A stretch of DNA of 64,000 nt, taken from positions 248,001 to 312,000 of the forward strand of contig JADCRB010000124.1 of NCBI GenBank assembly GCA_021464245.1, written 5' to 3'. Below the pieces are notes generated by a model, which searched no databases, was not told the DNA's origin, and was given only the letters and a program-made list of their open reading frames with translations. The translations under genes and the position numbers were made by a program. Positions 44,652 to 58,676 of this stretch are shown here, one piece after another. Source of the DNA: Carallia brachiata (taxonomy: Eukaryota > Streptophyta > Magnoliopsida > Malpighiales > Rhizophoraceae). The stretch's first letter is position 1, and the number at the start of each line of letters is the position of its first letter.

Positions 44652-47600
44652 GTGTAATTTTTAAGCTGATCACAAATGTGTAACTGCCTGAATAAGCTTT
44701 GAATGAAACAGGCAAAAAATATGATGGTGGCAAAATGCCTTAATGTGGAGAAAAGCTAGTTGCCAATGCTAAGTTCCCCTACATGCCATGCAGTGAGAAG
44801 GCAATGGCTTGAATGAACTATATTAAATTAGTGTTGAAGAATACATCTATATATATAAGGACTTGGCGTCACACATGAATTTGTTATTAATTCATAGGGA
44901 TCTAAAATGTAAAAAATTCCACTGCTATGGGGATCAATTTTTAATTCTTTTATGGTAGGTAAGCAAAAGTATTGGAGGTAATATCTCTGTCTCTATCTCC
45001 CTCTCTTTCTTGTGCGTATGCACATGCACTGTGTACAAAAATTTCTAATTAAATTAAAGGGGGTGGTCCTGTTAGTTAATGCAGAATCCAGGATGCCAGC
45101 TAACATGATAAGTTCCAAAATTTGAAGCTGAAAATCATTCCACAATAGCTTGGAGTTTGGTCATTAGAACCTCAACTTGGTGTGTCCTACTTTTGCATTT
45201 TCCTTTAGTGGATCTTTAATCAGATTCCTCTCTAATCTATTCCAATTAATGCATAAGGAAATTAGGATAGACCAACAAATGTGTTATTTTTAAATAAGGA
45301 GTTTTTATGTATTTATTGATACATTCGTGTTCGTCACTCATTGAAAACAGTGATGCAGGTGCCTGAATTTTGATTAGATTAAATTAGTCACTGCCTCTCT
45401 GATAGCGTGCACATTGCCATTTATCTCCTGGTATATTAACACTTCTCTCGTCCTTATAATAGTGTGTTTGCACCTTTGCAGACAACAGCTTGTTGTCTAG
45501 CTAACTAACGGTACAGGCTTTAATCCTTATATCGGCTGCAGTTGTTATTATGATTCCCTTAATGCTAAACAATCAAGGTATCTCTTCTTAAGCAGAGACT
45601 TGCCAATTCAATTGAATTTAGAATTAATTCATTTGAGAATAGGAGATTCACCCTAGATATTGTCGTAGGAGCTCCATTATATTGGTCTTATGGGGCGATA
45701 GCAAGACAGCTTCTTCATGCTCTCTCGAGCCCTGATGTCCAGTGTGAAAAGCTGTCATGTTGCACTGATCCATCTTTTCAATCTACTAAATTAAGCAAGC
45801 AAATTGTAGAAAACTAGAATCTAGACTTAAAGCTTGCCTTTTGCAGAAAGAGGCAGTGAACTCGTCTGTTATTTGTCCACTAGAAGAAAACTTATTGAAA
45901 TTTCACATTTTGTGTCAAAACTGAGAGGATAAGGCCCAATGGACTTCATATTTGTTGAGCTCGCTAATTGAACCTTTTCTGACGTGGTACTCAAAAACAA
46001 AGTGGAGAACCCAATATGGTTTCTAAATTCTAGCTTATCTTTTGTAGTAATGGGATAGGACAATCTAGCAAGTGGGTCTGCTATGCCTCCCAACATATGC
46101 CTTTTGGGTCTGCAAATAACAGCCGTTCACGTTCTTATTATACTGTATCTAAGTGGTTAAGTGCATATTACAATGCCTTCCAATTAGGTCATGATTAAGA
46201 CTATTCAGGGTTTTACTTTTGTTAAAGCAGGACATTAGTGTACGAGAAGAGTTTTAATTGGTTTCTTGTTAATTTCATCAGCCTGTTGCTGCAGTCATCT
46301 AAATGGTAATGTGAAGAGCACTTATCTCCAAATGTTGGAGCCTTTTCACAAGTGCACCTCTTTGAAAGGCACACTCAACTATCAAAACTTAGCCTCTTTT
46401 GCTATAATTCAACTTTCGTATGCATGATATGATTCTAAAACTAGCATTGGGCTTTGCCAAAAGGAGAAAATGACTGTACATCTTTTTGTAATAATACTGG
46501 CATTAGCTGGTTTGGAGAAGACTTGCACAAAATGGGAATAGATGTTGAAGTAGTTTAATTGGTTAGAGAATAACTAAAATGGTCCTAATTTCTATTTTTT
46601 TGTAAAATTAAGTAATTTTGTAGGATATGCAGGGATTTTGCCACACGGCCTGTTTTGAGTTAGAATTCCCATCATTAATAACGGAAAAGAAAACTTTTAA
46701 GCATGTCCTCTAATAGCTTCTTGAAACTCTACCACAGAGTCCATTCCACATTCTATTCAAGAATTCTGATATCTATTGTCAAATTATGTTGATAGACCTT
46801 AAATCTTACTAAAAGTACAAGTTAAAATTAGAAGAAGTTCATAGACATTATAAACTATGATATAGACTTATGTTTTATGTTATATTCTTTAACACACTTT
46901 ATTAACATGTACTAGCATAATACAGAGAAATTAGATTGAAATTCACCAAACTCATAGAAATAGACCAAATTAATGAGTGTATACAAAAAAGCAAACCAAA
47001 TTCTGATCTTATATTAAATAATGTCTACATGTCTCAAATCTTATTAAAAACTCAAACAAAAAATAAAGGAAGCTCATAAACATTATAAGTTATGTTATAA
47101 ACTTATTATTTATCAATATAAAATATTATATTATTTTACACGTATAAAATAACACAATTTAAGAACCAAAAGCCGAGGATGTGGCAGGCTGCCATCACTA
47201 TCTTGCACGATAAACAACAGCACAGGGCATTTTCAGAGTCACGGAAACACTAACCTACCTTTGGAATATTCTGTTCTATAAGTGCATTGTGATTACATCA
47301 GTGATCTGGTTGCAGTACCAAAATTATGTACGGTGAATTCCTTCAAATTGCTTCTATGCATTGTTGGGGTGGGGGTGGCGGCGGCAACGAGGGAGCAATT
47401 TTCTATTATATGCCAATGAAAACAAATGGGCGGTTAGCCGACGACAATCTTGTTTATCAACTTCAATATTATAAGCAGAGGTTATGGCTGATAGCAACCT
47501 GCGCAAACAAAATATCCAAAGCAAATATGGTTTCCTATTTTCTGTTTCAACCATTTCAAATTGCAACAAATCCACAAACTACAAAACATAGTCAATGTTG

Positions 47601-47957
47601 GGGATAAATGCATGTTGGAAAACCCATTTCCTAGCACGGGGAAGCGCTCCACAAGATATCATATGGCATATGTCTCTCCATTAGATATCACTTGCAGTTC
47701 CTTTGTATGCATTTCCTATCCGTAAACTGCATTCACATTTCATTCCATTTCAAATGAAGCCAAATGGAACAAGTAAACATCCTTCTTCCACATCCCCTTC
47801 GTATTCAGAACGCCAATCACAGCAGTTCCTCAAAGTTATGAATGCTCATGGTGTTCTGCAAGTCCTCGTAATATCTATCATTATAGCTTCTCGGCCGAGC
47901 TGATAGGACAAGGCAAGGTAGTATGCGGGTAATCGTTTAACAGAGGAATCTTGTCAT
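44652..47957. other. Intergenic region between ALMT and LHW-like genes
   Basis: A minus-strand TATA-like sequence (TATATATAGA, about 44849-44859) lies about 200 bp before the ALMT start. The remainder is AT-rich; 46.8-47.15 kb is especially so. The part above about 47.3 kb is probably 3' UTR of the LHW-like gene. No other gene was recognised. Confidence 0.4.
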
Positions 47958-50900
47958 TTATGACACAGTTAGGCTGCTTTGTTGAATCCATCCCACCGGT
48001 GCCGTATGACGCAGAAGCTCCAGAAGGGACAGAAATATATCAACTCTCGTTATGGGAGCAGTTGCCTGCAAAACATTTTACCAACACTTCTATAAGCATT
48101 ATGTTATGTCATTAATTGTACATCAAATTTTACCATAGCTCTGCATACCTCGGCAATGAAATGAGCCCATATCTTATTCTCTCGAATTTCCATCACTCCC
48201 TTCAGTATATTCAACCCAAAGCCCTGTATTACATCCACGATCTCGAGAAAGAATCCCCGATCCTCACAAAGCATCTGCAATTGAAAATGGGAACACATGC
48301 AGTGGGTTCAGATACCAGGGATTGCTTATCAGACTATCAGGAAAGATGCTCTCTTTTTCCTTTATTGTACCTCTATGAGCATTAAGCCAGGTGGACTGAG
48401 GTCCTCAACTATGATGGGGCAAGCCATTGCTTGAGCCCCAACTTCCACTGCCCATGTAGCACCTCCACCACGCTTGCTGTTGTCTTTCAGAGCCATTTTG
48501 CTCTCCTGGCCAATCAGCTAAACCAAAAGCAAATTCACTTGCTTTAGTTAATGACTTTGCTGGATCTAATGCCTGTTCTATTGTTCACACATTATAAAAA
48601 AAATTAAATAAATAGACTACTACCTTTGGTTCACCAGTTTGTTTAAGCTTGTCTGCATATTTGGTCAAGCTTTGCAGGAAAAGCATGTGTTTGATGGTGC
48701 GATCCAACAAAGAATCGATGCTACACTGTCACATCAACAAAACCAGCCCAAATGAATACTTTATATAGTAATACCCATGAGATAAAGGTTCCAAATATTT
48801 TATAAAAGCTGAAGTATGACATCGATGATGAAAATATCTTGTAGGAATCAATGCATGAAATCCTATTTTACAACATTACACCCCCAAAAACAGGACACAC
48901 TCCATTCTCATTGTGCCCTTTAAAGCAAAGACTTAAAATTATTCATTGCCTTCACAAACATTGCAGATAATATAACGTAAATTATTCAACATTATTCCCT
49001 TCTAAGAAAAGTCTTGAAAATGCATACCTTTGCACTGTCAGGGATGATCCCTCTCAACTCTTTTATACGGTCTTGTATCTGTTGACGATCTTTTGGCCTT
49101 GGTCGAGTACTTTCTCCAGGCTTAGCTCTTTTTCTGGTGGCCTTTGTTGGCTCCTCAGGCTTCTTAGATTTTGCTAGAACATCACTTCCAGTTTGGACAC
49201 TGTAGCTATCATCAATCCATAAACCCACCCGTGACTTTGAAAACGCCTCTTTCTTTGATAGAAGATTGTTTATCTTGTCACAATCATAACCAGGCTGCCC
49301 CTTCAGGCCAACAGGTGAAAAAACACCTGCCGATCGAACATCATTGTTGCTGGCTGATGAACTTTCCATTCTTCTTCTCTTAACATTGGATATATGGCCA
49401 TCGGCACTACGTTTAGTAACACAACTAGTATTACTGCTAACATCTAAAGGCTTTTGAAGTCCTAGTTCTGGATATAATCCTTTCTGGGGAACAATAATGG
49501 AATCAACATCCAGGTTTGCTATGCATTCTGAAACACCAGTGCTTTTATCCAAGTGATGACCACAACTCACCACTGGCATCATCAAATCTTCCCAGCAATC
49601 TCCAGATGGACCAGTCTCAAACTCCAGTCCTAAACCGTCGAAAACATCGCATTGAGCACCATCACCAATTGCTAATTTCTGTTGTCGACCACAAGTATAT
49701 CTATCACCAATTGAACTTTTCATTGAGTTGAGCTGCTTGTTTGCATGACCTATCCTGCAAAATATCTGGTTGAAGACCATAATACACTGAATTGACTCCT
49801 AGTGATTGTGAGAGATTCTCATTCCTTGTTGTTGTCATCCCACTAATGCTGGGCTCTGGCAAAGGAGAACACAGCTCAAAAAGAGGATCCATTGGGATGG
49901 CATGAGAGAGATCTGTTGTAAAATCACCTGGCTTAAAATCTTCAGTTATTGTCTGTAAGTTAGTTTCCCTTTCAGGAATTTCACCTACAGTCTTGTCATT
50001 TAATGGAGCTGAATGATTGTCAGTTGTTGATCTTCGCCAATTGTTTTGGCTTGATTTTTCTGCATCGATCAATCTTTGAGGGTTGCAAAATGAAGATGCT
50101 GTTGAATCCCATGGAAAGTTTTCTGCATTCCAGTAACATGCAGGAGTTTTTGCATTTGCAGAAAACACACGTGAACAATCATGTGTCCTCATTTCAGATG
50201 GCAATTGTGATTCTACTGAAGTCAAAACAGAACCCTCATCGCTTCGTGTACTGATGCAGGGAGTTTTTGTAGCCCCCATGTTCTGAGTACTTGGATTAGT
50301 GCACAACATCACTTGAGCTTCAGTACCAGCTGTCTGCAACCGGTTAGGCTGAAGCAATGAGTCCATGAAAGGGCTCATTGTTTCATCTTGAGCAAACCAC
50401 ATGGATTCGAAGGAATCTATTTCCATCAACTCATTGGAGCCAACACTTTTCAGCGGCATGATATTCTCAATGCAGAAGGAAGCAAACCAATCGTATAGAT
50501 CATAACCTTCACAGTTAAAAGATGGAGTTTTAGCTGACGAACTCGGCCCACTGATGTGTTCCGTATCCCCAAGCAATCTTTTTGGTTGATCCAAAAATTC
50601 TGGTCTCTCCAAAATCTGCACGAGTAATAGCAATATTTTTAAGAACAGTTCATCATGTCATGTTATTGCTTGATTTTCCCTCACAAGACCTTTAGATACT
50701 CAGCTCCTAGGTATTTCACATTAGTTGCAGTGAAACACCGCATAAATGACTCAAGCTAGGTAGCATCCCATTTTGAAGCTCTCTGGGATACTTAAAGGCA
50801 GGGTCATCTGAAATAGAGGGCAGTGTGCCCAAGCACTAATAACAATACCCCTTCATTTAGAAGGCAAAGAATGTCATTTGAGATGGTAGTCATGTACCAA

Positions 50901-52358
50901 CCTTCTGAGTGGATCCAAATTGTACTACTCCTTGCGATTCCACAAAAATTAAAGCAATTGTCTGCAACAAAAAATAAGTTTAGTAAGAATTAACAATGTC
51001 ATGTATTTCAAAAAAGCATAAAGTTTATCAAGTAGGTACCTTTATTCCCAAGGAGAAGAGGTAATGAATCTCATAATCATCCGAATACAATCCTTCGTTT
51101 TTAAAATCAGCAAAAATCCATTGGTGCTTACCAGTGAATGCAGATTGACCAACAATCCTGAATAACACAATGGCAACAATATCAGCCCTCTTTGCAATGC
51201 TTCAAATCTAAACAATCTGTTTTACGTGTAAATTTGTTTACATCTGAATGAAGTGACCAAAAATACTGACCAAGACCAGCTGACAACAGAAATTAAAAGA
51301 TCTATCAGCATATAAAGCTCACCCTTCACCCAGCAAGTGGACCTGTGGAAGAATATGGTTAACTACTGGCTCCATTTGCTCTTCAGAGTAGGCATCTTCC
51401 ACAGTTAACAACCTGGCATATCTCAAAGAGGTGAAAAACAGATCCAAAGTAAGAAGAATGTCACTATCGTGCAAAACCAAATGTCATGTCAAAATAAAAA
51501 ACACTAGTCTCTTTTGGAGCTTTGATCACTCAAATTAGAGCTTGACCTCAGAAAGAAAAGTGCAATTGATGTAAGGAAGTACTAATAAAATATTAGAATG
51601 CATACGACACGAAATCTTTGATGAAGCTATTCCAGCCCATAAGACTTTCAATATTGCAAAAGCAAGTATTGAACTTAAAATGCTGAACCGGCAAAGGCCA
51701 ATTCTTTAGCAATTTTAAGCTCTTCGGTTCTTTTTTTTTGTTTTTTTCTCTTTCCCCTGTCTCACCGCTCCGCAATAAGGGAAATTGAGTACAAGATTTT
51801 GGCTGTTTTCTTATAAAATTCACTTTCAGAAAGGTTTAACTTTCCATCATGCGGAAATTAAATTAAGATTTGGTGATGGTGGGCTCTGTTTCGCCATTAG
51901 AATATGTATATACTCGAATTAGAGAATAACATAAACAATCCAGAAAATGGTAAAAATCAAATTACACAAAAGAGGTTGTATGCTAAAGACATGCAGCACG
52001 AGGATTGAGCTTCGAAGAAGCAAACAAAAAAGAAACAAAGAAAAGAAAACGGAAAAATAGATAAGCAAACAAACAAAGAAAATGACGAAGGAACATCCAA
52101 ATATTCTCTCTGTTTCAAAACTTCCAACCAAAAATAAAAAAAAAATTGTTGTGAAAACAGAGAGAAACAAACTCAAAACAAGTTTCCTCAGCTCTACTAC
52201 ATGGGGAAAATGCTTTTCTTTATGGAAAATAGAAAACCAAAAAAAAACAGAGAGAGAACTTACTCAGAATTTCGCTGATCAAAGCGCCAAAAAACTCCAA
52301 AAGACCACCCATTACTGCAACAAAGACTCTTAAGCTTCTCGTATAGCACCGAACCCAT
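47958..52358 (-). CDS. LONESOME HIGHWAY-like bHLH transcription factor, 9 exons, frameshift in exon 5
   Basis: Minus-strand exons 52264-52358, 51323-51412, 51040-51157, 50902-50961, 49028-50615, 48624-48725, 48371-48517, 48149-48274 and 47958-48065. The N-terminus (about 1-125) is the MYC_N-like domain of LHW proteins (SVLYEKLKSLC, WSFGVFWRFDQRN, EDAYSEEQMEPVVNHILPQVH, HQWIFAD). A long variable middle follows. An atypical bHLH (about 625-685, RPRPKDRQQIQDRIKELRGIIP then a helix with TIKHMLFLQS) and an ACT-like C-terminus (EDRGFFLEIVDVI) complete about 810 residues. Near 49704-49780 the frame must skip one base; otherwise it stops before the bHLH. LHW proteins dimerise with TMO5-type bHLHs in vascular development. 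In-frame ATGs at 52364 and 52373 are alternatives; 52358 has the best context. Confidence 0.9.
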
Positions 52359-52373
52359 TTTCATTTTTCTCAT

Positions 52374-52975
52374 CAACCGTTTCACTAACCAAACCAAGTT
52401 TCACCAACCCAAGCTCATGAACGAAGACCCCATGAAATTCTGGTCCCAGTTAACCAGCTCAACAAAACAAAAAGTATCCCAAGTGAAAATGAGAGCTCTT
52501 AGCTCTGCCTATGGAGACAAAGATGATACCTTTTTTCTTTTCTTTCTCTTGCAACCCAAAAATTCAAAAACCCCAGAAAGCAAGAAGTAGCAGTAAAGCT
52601 GCGATTAGTGACGCTTGCAAAACTTGGAAACGTCTGATTGATGCAGTAGCAAAAGTAAAGCCGTTTGCATCTGGAAACCGGAAGCCAACAAAATAATATA
52701 TATATGGGAAGGAAACAGAGAGAGTGTGGAAAGCTTAAAAGCAAATGAATTTTGTTTTTTTAAATATAAGAATAAGAGAAATGGGTCTTTCTTCAGCTCT
52801 CTCTCTCTTTGTCTGAAAGAAACCGAGCTTGAAGAGGACACAGATCTTCGAGCATTCTACTGTGTTGGAATATCTTTGCATTGGTGTTTCCTGGCGACCG
52901 GTCCCATCTGGATCTTTGGGTAGCCTTTCTTTTTTTTTTTCTTTTTAAAAAATCCTAAACGGCTATACTCTTAAG
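52374..52975. promoter_or_regulatory. 5' leader and promoter of the LHW-like gene
   Basis: Pyrimidine/purine-rich leader with a GAGAGAGA-type tract (minus strand CT/GA repeats near 52797-52812) and a TATATATAT at about 52697-52705. The exact start is unknown. Confidence 0.35.
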
Positions 52976-53297
52976 TAGTGTTGTAATTGTATATACGACA
53001 CAATAAAAAAATTATATAACATATTAAAAAATTTATAAAATATGTATAAATTTTTTTTATTTTTAATAACTGATTATACATCGTATATTTTTTTCTAACA
53101 CGTCTTAACAAATAAGTTAAAAAATTATTAATTTTTATTAACTAATTATATGTCATATAATTACTTGTAATATGTTGTATATTTTTTTTTATTAGTCTGT
53201 AATATCGTATAATTTATATTTCTTTTACTTATTTATAATATCATATAATTTTTTATGTCGCATCATATATCACAATTACGAAAACTCTCTAACACTA
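52976..53297. mobile_element. MITE-like element with TAGTGTT terminal inverted repeats
   Basis: Begins TAGTGTTGTAATTG and ends AACACTA. Further in, ATACGACACAATAAAAAAATTATATAACATATTA on the left matches the reverse complement of the right arm near 53225-53270, giving a 322-bp AT-rich foldback. Target duplication is not clear (perhaps three bases). Confidence 0.5.
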
Positions 53298-56200
53298 TTA
53301 CCACCTAATGATATCCTTTTTTTAATTAGTTTTTACTGCCGCTCAATTAATTACGTTTTTTTGAATGACTTAATATTAATTGAATTATAATATATTTATA
53401 ATTAATTTTATTTTTGTTCAACCGGCCGTAGCCGGTCATTTGGTAGTTAATTTTGGTTTTGTTAAACCATGGCAGGAGAAAGAAAAATCTCAGGGATTAA
53501 TTTTGTAAGATTATTATCGTTAATGACCCTCAAATAATTCATTCAATTGTGATGATTGGTATCTAATGGGTTTTGGGAGAAATATTTTGGATTATGAAAT
53601 ATAAGGCAATGATTGTAATCAAACCACACATATAACTTGATCACGATAATGAAAAAAATAACATTACTATCATTATTTCGTATGCATCAAATTTCTTTTG
53701 GAACATCGAATGCATCCATTTTCATGTAAGAATTTTTCAAAAACTGTTAATGTTTAGTTATATAAGAGCATTTTAATCCAAAATTTTTCTCCTTTTAATC
53801 TATTTTTATGTGTAAAAAACTGTTAATGTTTTCGAAGTTGTCATTGTGATCCTAGGTACCACTGATCGTTGTAATATAATAGTTAAAAGAGATTTAATTC
53901 ATGTTATTGGATTATGATTCAAATTCTTGTCAAAATATTCAATAGAATTACAGTAAATTTGACCTCGCACAGTTATAGAAAAAGTTAGTGATCCTTATTA
54001 GGTATTATAAAATTTGTTTTTTATGAATTTAGTATAAAAACTCTATTATGCGATATGACAAATAATTTATATTGATAAGACTGTTAAGCGTCATCCCTAT
54101 TTTCTTATTGATTGTCAAGTTTTATCCCTTCTTTCTTATTTTCTCGACAAAAAATGTTTATCCCTACTATTAAAGAGTATAAAATTTTATATTAATTAAA
54201 CACAAAAATGACATGACTACAATATTTTTAAAATTTCATTCTATTGGCTTAAATTTTTAAATGAATTTAAAATCTAAAGATCCTATTTCATGTTATGTCA
54301 AAACTGAATTTATCCTCTTATTTGCATGTTTGACCCTTTACACACAAACTCGAATTCATTTCAATCAACTTTCCTTCTCCCATATTTGAGATACCTTATA
54401 CCAACTTTTATGTCTTTTAGTTGAATGATTTGTTTTTTCTTCTCTAGGCTTTGAGTATATTTTAAGCTTCCCAAAGGAAATAGCGACATGCTAATAGATG
54501 GGAACAGACTAGTAAATAATGATAATGCTGATATGGCGGTGGCAGCTCATGAGATCGCCGCCGTGATCAGCCGTAGAATATTCCGGCGGTGCTGGGAGTT
54601 GGATGCTTTACTTGTTTTAGTTGTACGTGAAGGTCTCACATTGGCAATTGAAACACGAGAAAGCTCGGTGTGGTCCCCTACTATACACATTTGTGGGGTT
54701 CGTAGGGGTCATTTTGTGACGGCACTCGCTGCCAATGCTTCCCAATACCAAAAAAATCAAAAGATCATAAAAATTGTTAACAAAAAGCATCTTGTAAATG
54801 CAAATTTCAACTTAACTTGTTCGAGACATAATTTAAAAAGCATATTCATAGTCTTATTTTTAAGTACCTCATAACATATCAAAATTAATGATTATAATTG
54901 TATATTACGTAAATTCATATATGAGATGTGTTTAATATATTACAAGTCGTCTCTTAAAATATAAAAAATTTGAATTTTAGTATCGTATCTTAAATAATAC
55001 AAAAGTTAATTATAATAATCAGTCAAATAGATTCACAAGGTTTTGTTGTCCATCATAAGGTGCAATGAAAATGCACCCAAAAAAGTGTTAGAATCGGAGT
55101 TAGAAAAATTAGAATCTAAAATTAAAAATTTATAATCTGCAGATCGTTTCAAATCGTGTGTCAGATGCCACTTTTCTTAAGACAGTATTCGCACTTCAAT
55201 CACTGCACTAAAGTCTATGCGAATCCCCTCACAGGATGTAATGAAGCCCTTGACTGCACTAGTGCAGAAGTGAAGTCAAGACAGAGAGCAGAATTGTTGT
55301 ATGTAGAATTGCCTTTATTATCTAATAATTTCTTTGCAGTAAAATCTTAGACAATCTTTCTATCTACATTCTCATTACTTTTTTCTCATTTTTTTTTCAT
55401 CATCTTTCTAATTAGGGAGGACCATCATATATGTAGAATTCTAAAGGTTACTACCAAAGAAAATGTCTTTTAATTTAAATAGATACAACTTATTTAACGT
55501 GTCTTTTACCAAAAGACATTTTTCCTTAACTTCCAAGTAATCAATTTAATGTCTTTTCAATTTATGAAAATTCACCAACAAAAAGAGGGTAAAAAAAAAC
55601 CAAATTCCTCATTTTGAGGGGGGGGGGGGGTTGGGGGGTTAAAAAACAATCAAATTACTCAGTCAAAATACATCACCAGTTAATCCCAGCAATTGTTGTT
55701 GTTGATAAAGGTCCTCTCGTATATTTACATTCTTTTCTAAATTCCGACAACATATAGAGATATTATACTCTGGTTATGTTCACAATTCACATAATAGGTC
55801 CCACTTAATTATTTTTTTTAATTCAGAATCTTGAGCTAGTGAAATTATATGTTAATCGTCACTCTTTTTGCATGCGTAGTCATCATTTGAGAATGGCTTC
55901 CGATCAAGTGCTCACTTCTATTCTTTATTTTCTTCGTCGCACCGGCTTGTTGTTGTGTTATATATGTCATCCATGTTTTGCTTTGTGTAGACGTGCATAC
56001 ATTGGAATGGCCATATAAAATTTCATGGATGTCACAGCCGAAATTTTCTCTTTTTTTTCATATATGTGACACTTGAAAAAAAATTTTCCTTTTATAGCCA
56101 TTTCACGAACATGAGGGAGATTAGGAAAAAAAAACTGTGAAAGGAATAAAGAGAATAGACATGCTGTTCATGGACATTTCACTCCTTCTAGCCAATGAAC

Positions 56201-58105
56201 CCCATACATTGGAAGTTTGGAACATCATCCCTCTGTCATAAAATAACAAGATATACTCGTTATCTTGCTCTCACTGAATCGATAATATAAAATATTATCT
56301 CATGTTATGTAATTCACGACTTAAATGGTGTATCTGTCTCTTGCACATGTATGTGTGTAGTAGGTATCCAAGGTTTACATTCAAAAAGCTTGGGATCAAC
56401 ATGCATCTTGCTTATCACGAAGGGAATTTGGGGCACTGCTCAATGAGATATTGGGTCCCCCTATATCTCTTAATAATAGTCTGAAAATCTTGACTTCTGT
56501 AGTCCCGACATACACAATGTCCTGATCCTATATTATCTTCCCTTTATTGTTTTCTTGTTTTGCCATCGTTTGGAATTCCCACTGTCTACCTAGCTTTTTG
56601 CACGACTCTCCGTCTGAGCACTACTCCATGAGATCACATAGTGATGGGCCACTCCATTTAAGTAATTAACTTTCGGCATTAATCTATAAAATACAAGAAC
56701 TACTTATGTGCAAACTAATGATTGAAATTAATCAAAAGCAATTTTTTCCCCTGGCATATTAATAGTCTAGTTCTTTAATTAGTTAACATTAAGAATTATA
56801 AGGTTTGTATTTTAATAGCATTTAGCAGCTCACCGTCTGCTCATATGCATAGTGGGTGTGTCTCTCACTCCAAAAGTTATAGAGACCCACTAGTGATTGC
56901 AGAAGAAAAAGTTGTTCCAATTTTTTCAACATTACAACCCTTTAATTTTATTGTTATTGTTATTTATTTTTTATAATCAAAGTTTATGATTTTGTCTCCT
57001 TGATGCAACACAAACTTAATCATGGCCGTTGAGAACGAAGTCAACGGCAGCAAAAAGCTTGAATGCCCCCTTTTTCGAATCTTTTTACAAACAAAAGAGA
57101 GGGATTAAATCTTGGAGATTTAGGTTGTTTCATTGTCTTCGACTTTTTGTTTCTCCTTTAACAAATTAAGCATAATAAGAATCAATTAATTATAGGGCTA
57201 AAAAAGAAAAAGAAAATGAGACTACCGCCATGTAATCGGTCCTACATATGATCATGATTGATTAAACAATTGTTCTTGAACATTTTGCGTCGTTGTTTTT
57301 AAGTATGTCTGATTATATTTTTAATCTTCAGACAAAAATTTTCTTTACTTTTTCAAAGTAGAATCAAGCAAGATTTTCCCTCGATATGCTTTCTACCAAT
57401 AAGTATGGATCTGTTCAAATAATATAGACGATGACAAAAAAATGAGGTCAAATACAGATCATATCACAAAATATATGCACCAATATCCTGATTGATCACC
57501 CAAAACTAAAAGAAACGTCTGACTTCTATGCTGAGGAAAAGCAGCACTTGATATTAAAGGTTTTAGACTTTTTCTAAAGGAAATAGTGGTCATGATTTCA
57601 GTCATGCATGCTAGATGCTCTTCTACGAGAACGCTGGGTTTTTTTTTGCAATAAGATACTTTGTTGGATAATACTACTCGAAGATTGAAGATTAATTATC
57701 TTCATGAATCGATGACAGTTTCCATTGACTTCATCAAGTGTAATTATCGTCCTAAGTAACAATTTAGGACGATACTGATTTCTTAATTAAGTTACCGTAC
57801 AATAACCAATCCGTTGAATAATTGGACTTCTTCTCATATTACTACAAGCACTGCATCCTTTTATGTAGAATACATTTTTGCGTATTTCATTTGCGGATCC
57901 CTGTGCACAAGGCTAGGCTCCCCTGAGGTTTTTAGGGAAAAATTAGATGTAATCAGTCTGTTTTTATTATTATTATTTATAAAGAAATTGTTTCTACCAT
58001 TATAACTTATATGATAGAGTAATTTTTACTATTATATTAAAGTAAGAACGTAGTTTCATCTTTTATAGGTAGAGTCGTAAATAAAATGAACCAGAAGATA
58101 ACAAG
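53298..58105. other. Gene-poor AT-rich region
   Basis: A G-run lies at 55618-55637. Frames at 54488-54874 and 55156-55350 are open but show no family features. No RNA gene was seen. Confidence 0.4.
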
Positions 58106-58110
58106 AAATG

Positions 58111-58631
58111 TGTTGAGGTCAAATCTAAATTGGATTATACTGCTATGAGTAGAGTGGAGACAAAGTAAGAGTGGAGTGCAGAGAAAAAAATGAATTTATT
58201 CTACTTCACTAAAAGAGAAAAAATAAATATTAATGATAAAAGATTATTTTTATTATTCACTCGTAGTCTTAAACAGTAAGTTATAACTAACCTCTTATAT
58301 ATATGGGTATCTAATGAGAGGAAAAGTTGTACCAAGGGAGTGAGAGATTTTTGTTATTAATATCAAGTCTCGTACTATTGTATATCTGGTGTACTGTGAG
58401 ATTTGTGTAAATATAGTGAGTGTCTGTTTGGGTGTATCGGACTTTGAGTATAGTGAGTTTTTTGTGAGATACTATAATTTTTTATTTGCTTGCTTAATAA
58501 AATTATTGTTCGTCTTCGCCCGTGTACGTAGGTTTTAAACCGAACTACGTTATATCAGTGTATTTTTTTTTCTTTTCTTTATATTTTTATTTTTGTTGGT
58601 GTCTATTTTTCTGCACTTCTGTGACGCATCA
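58111..58631 (+). repeat. 5' LTR of the copia-type element
   Basis: TG...CA bounded, 521 bp. A TATATATAT promoter-like box lies at about 58296-58304, with AATAAA at about 58496-58501 downstream. It differs from the 3' LTR by many substitutions, indicating an old insertion. Confidence 0.88.
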
Positions 58632-58676
58632 GTGGTATCAGAGTTTAGACTTTGTTTCTAGTGGGAGCTCCAAATA

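Noticed and set aside
54488..54874. 128-codon plus-strand frame
   Set aside because: Its middle looks coding-like but I recognise no family, and the tail is AT-rich.
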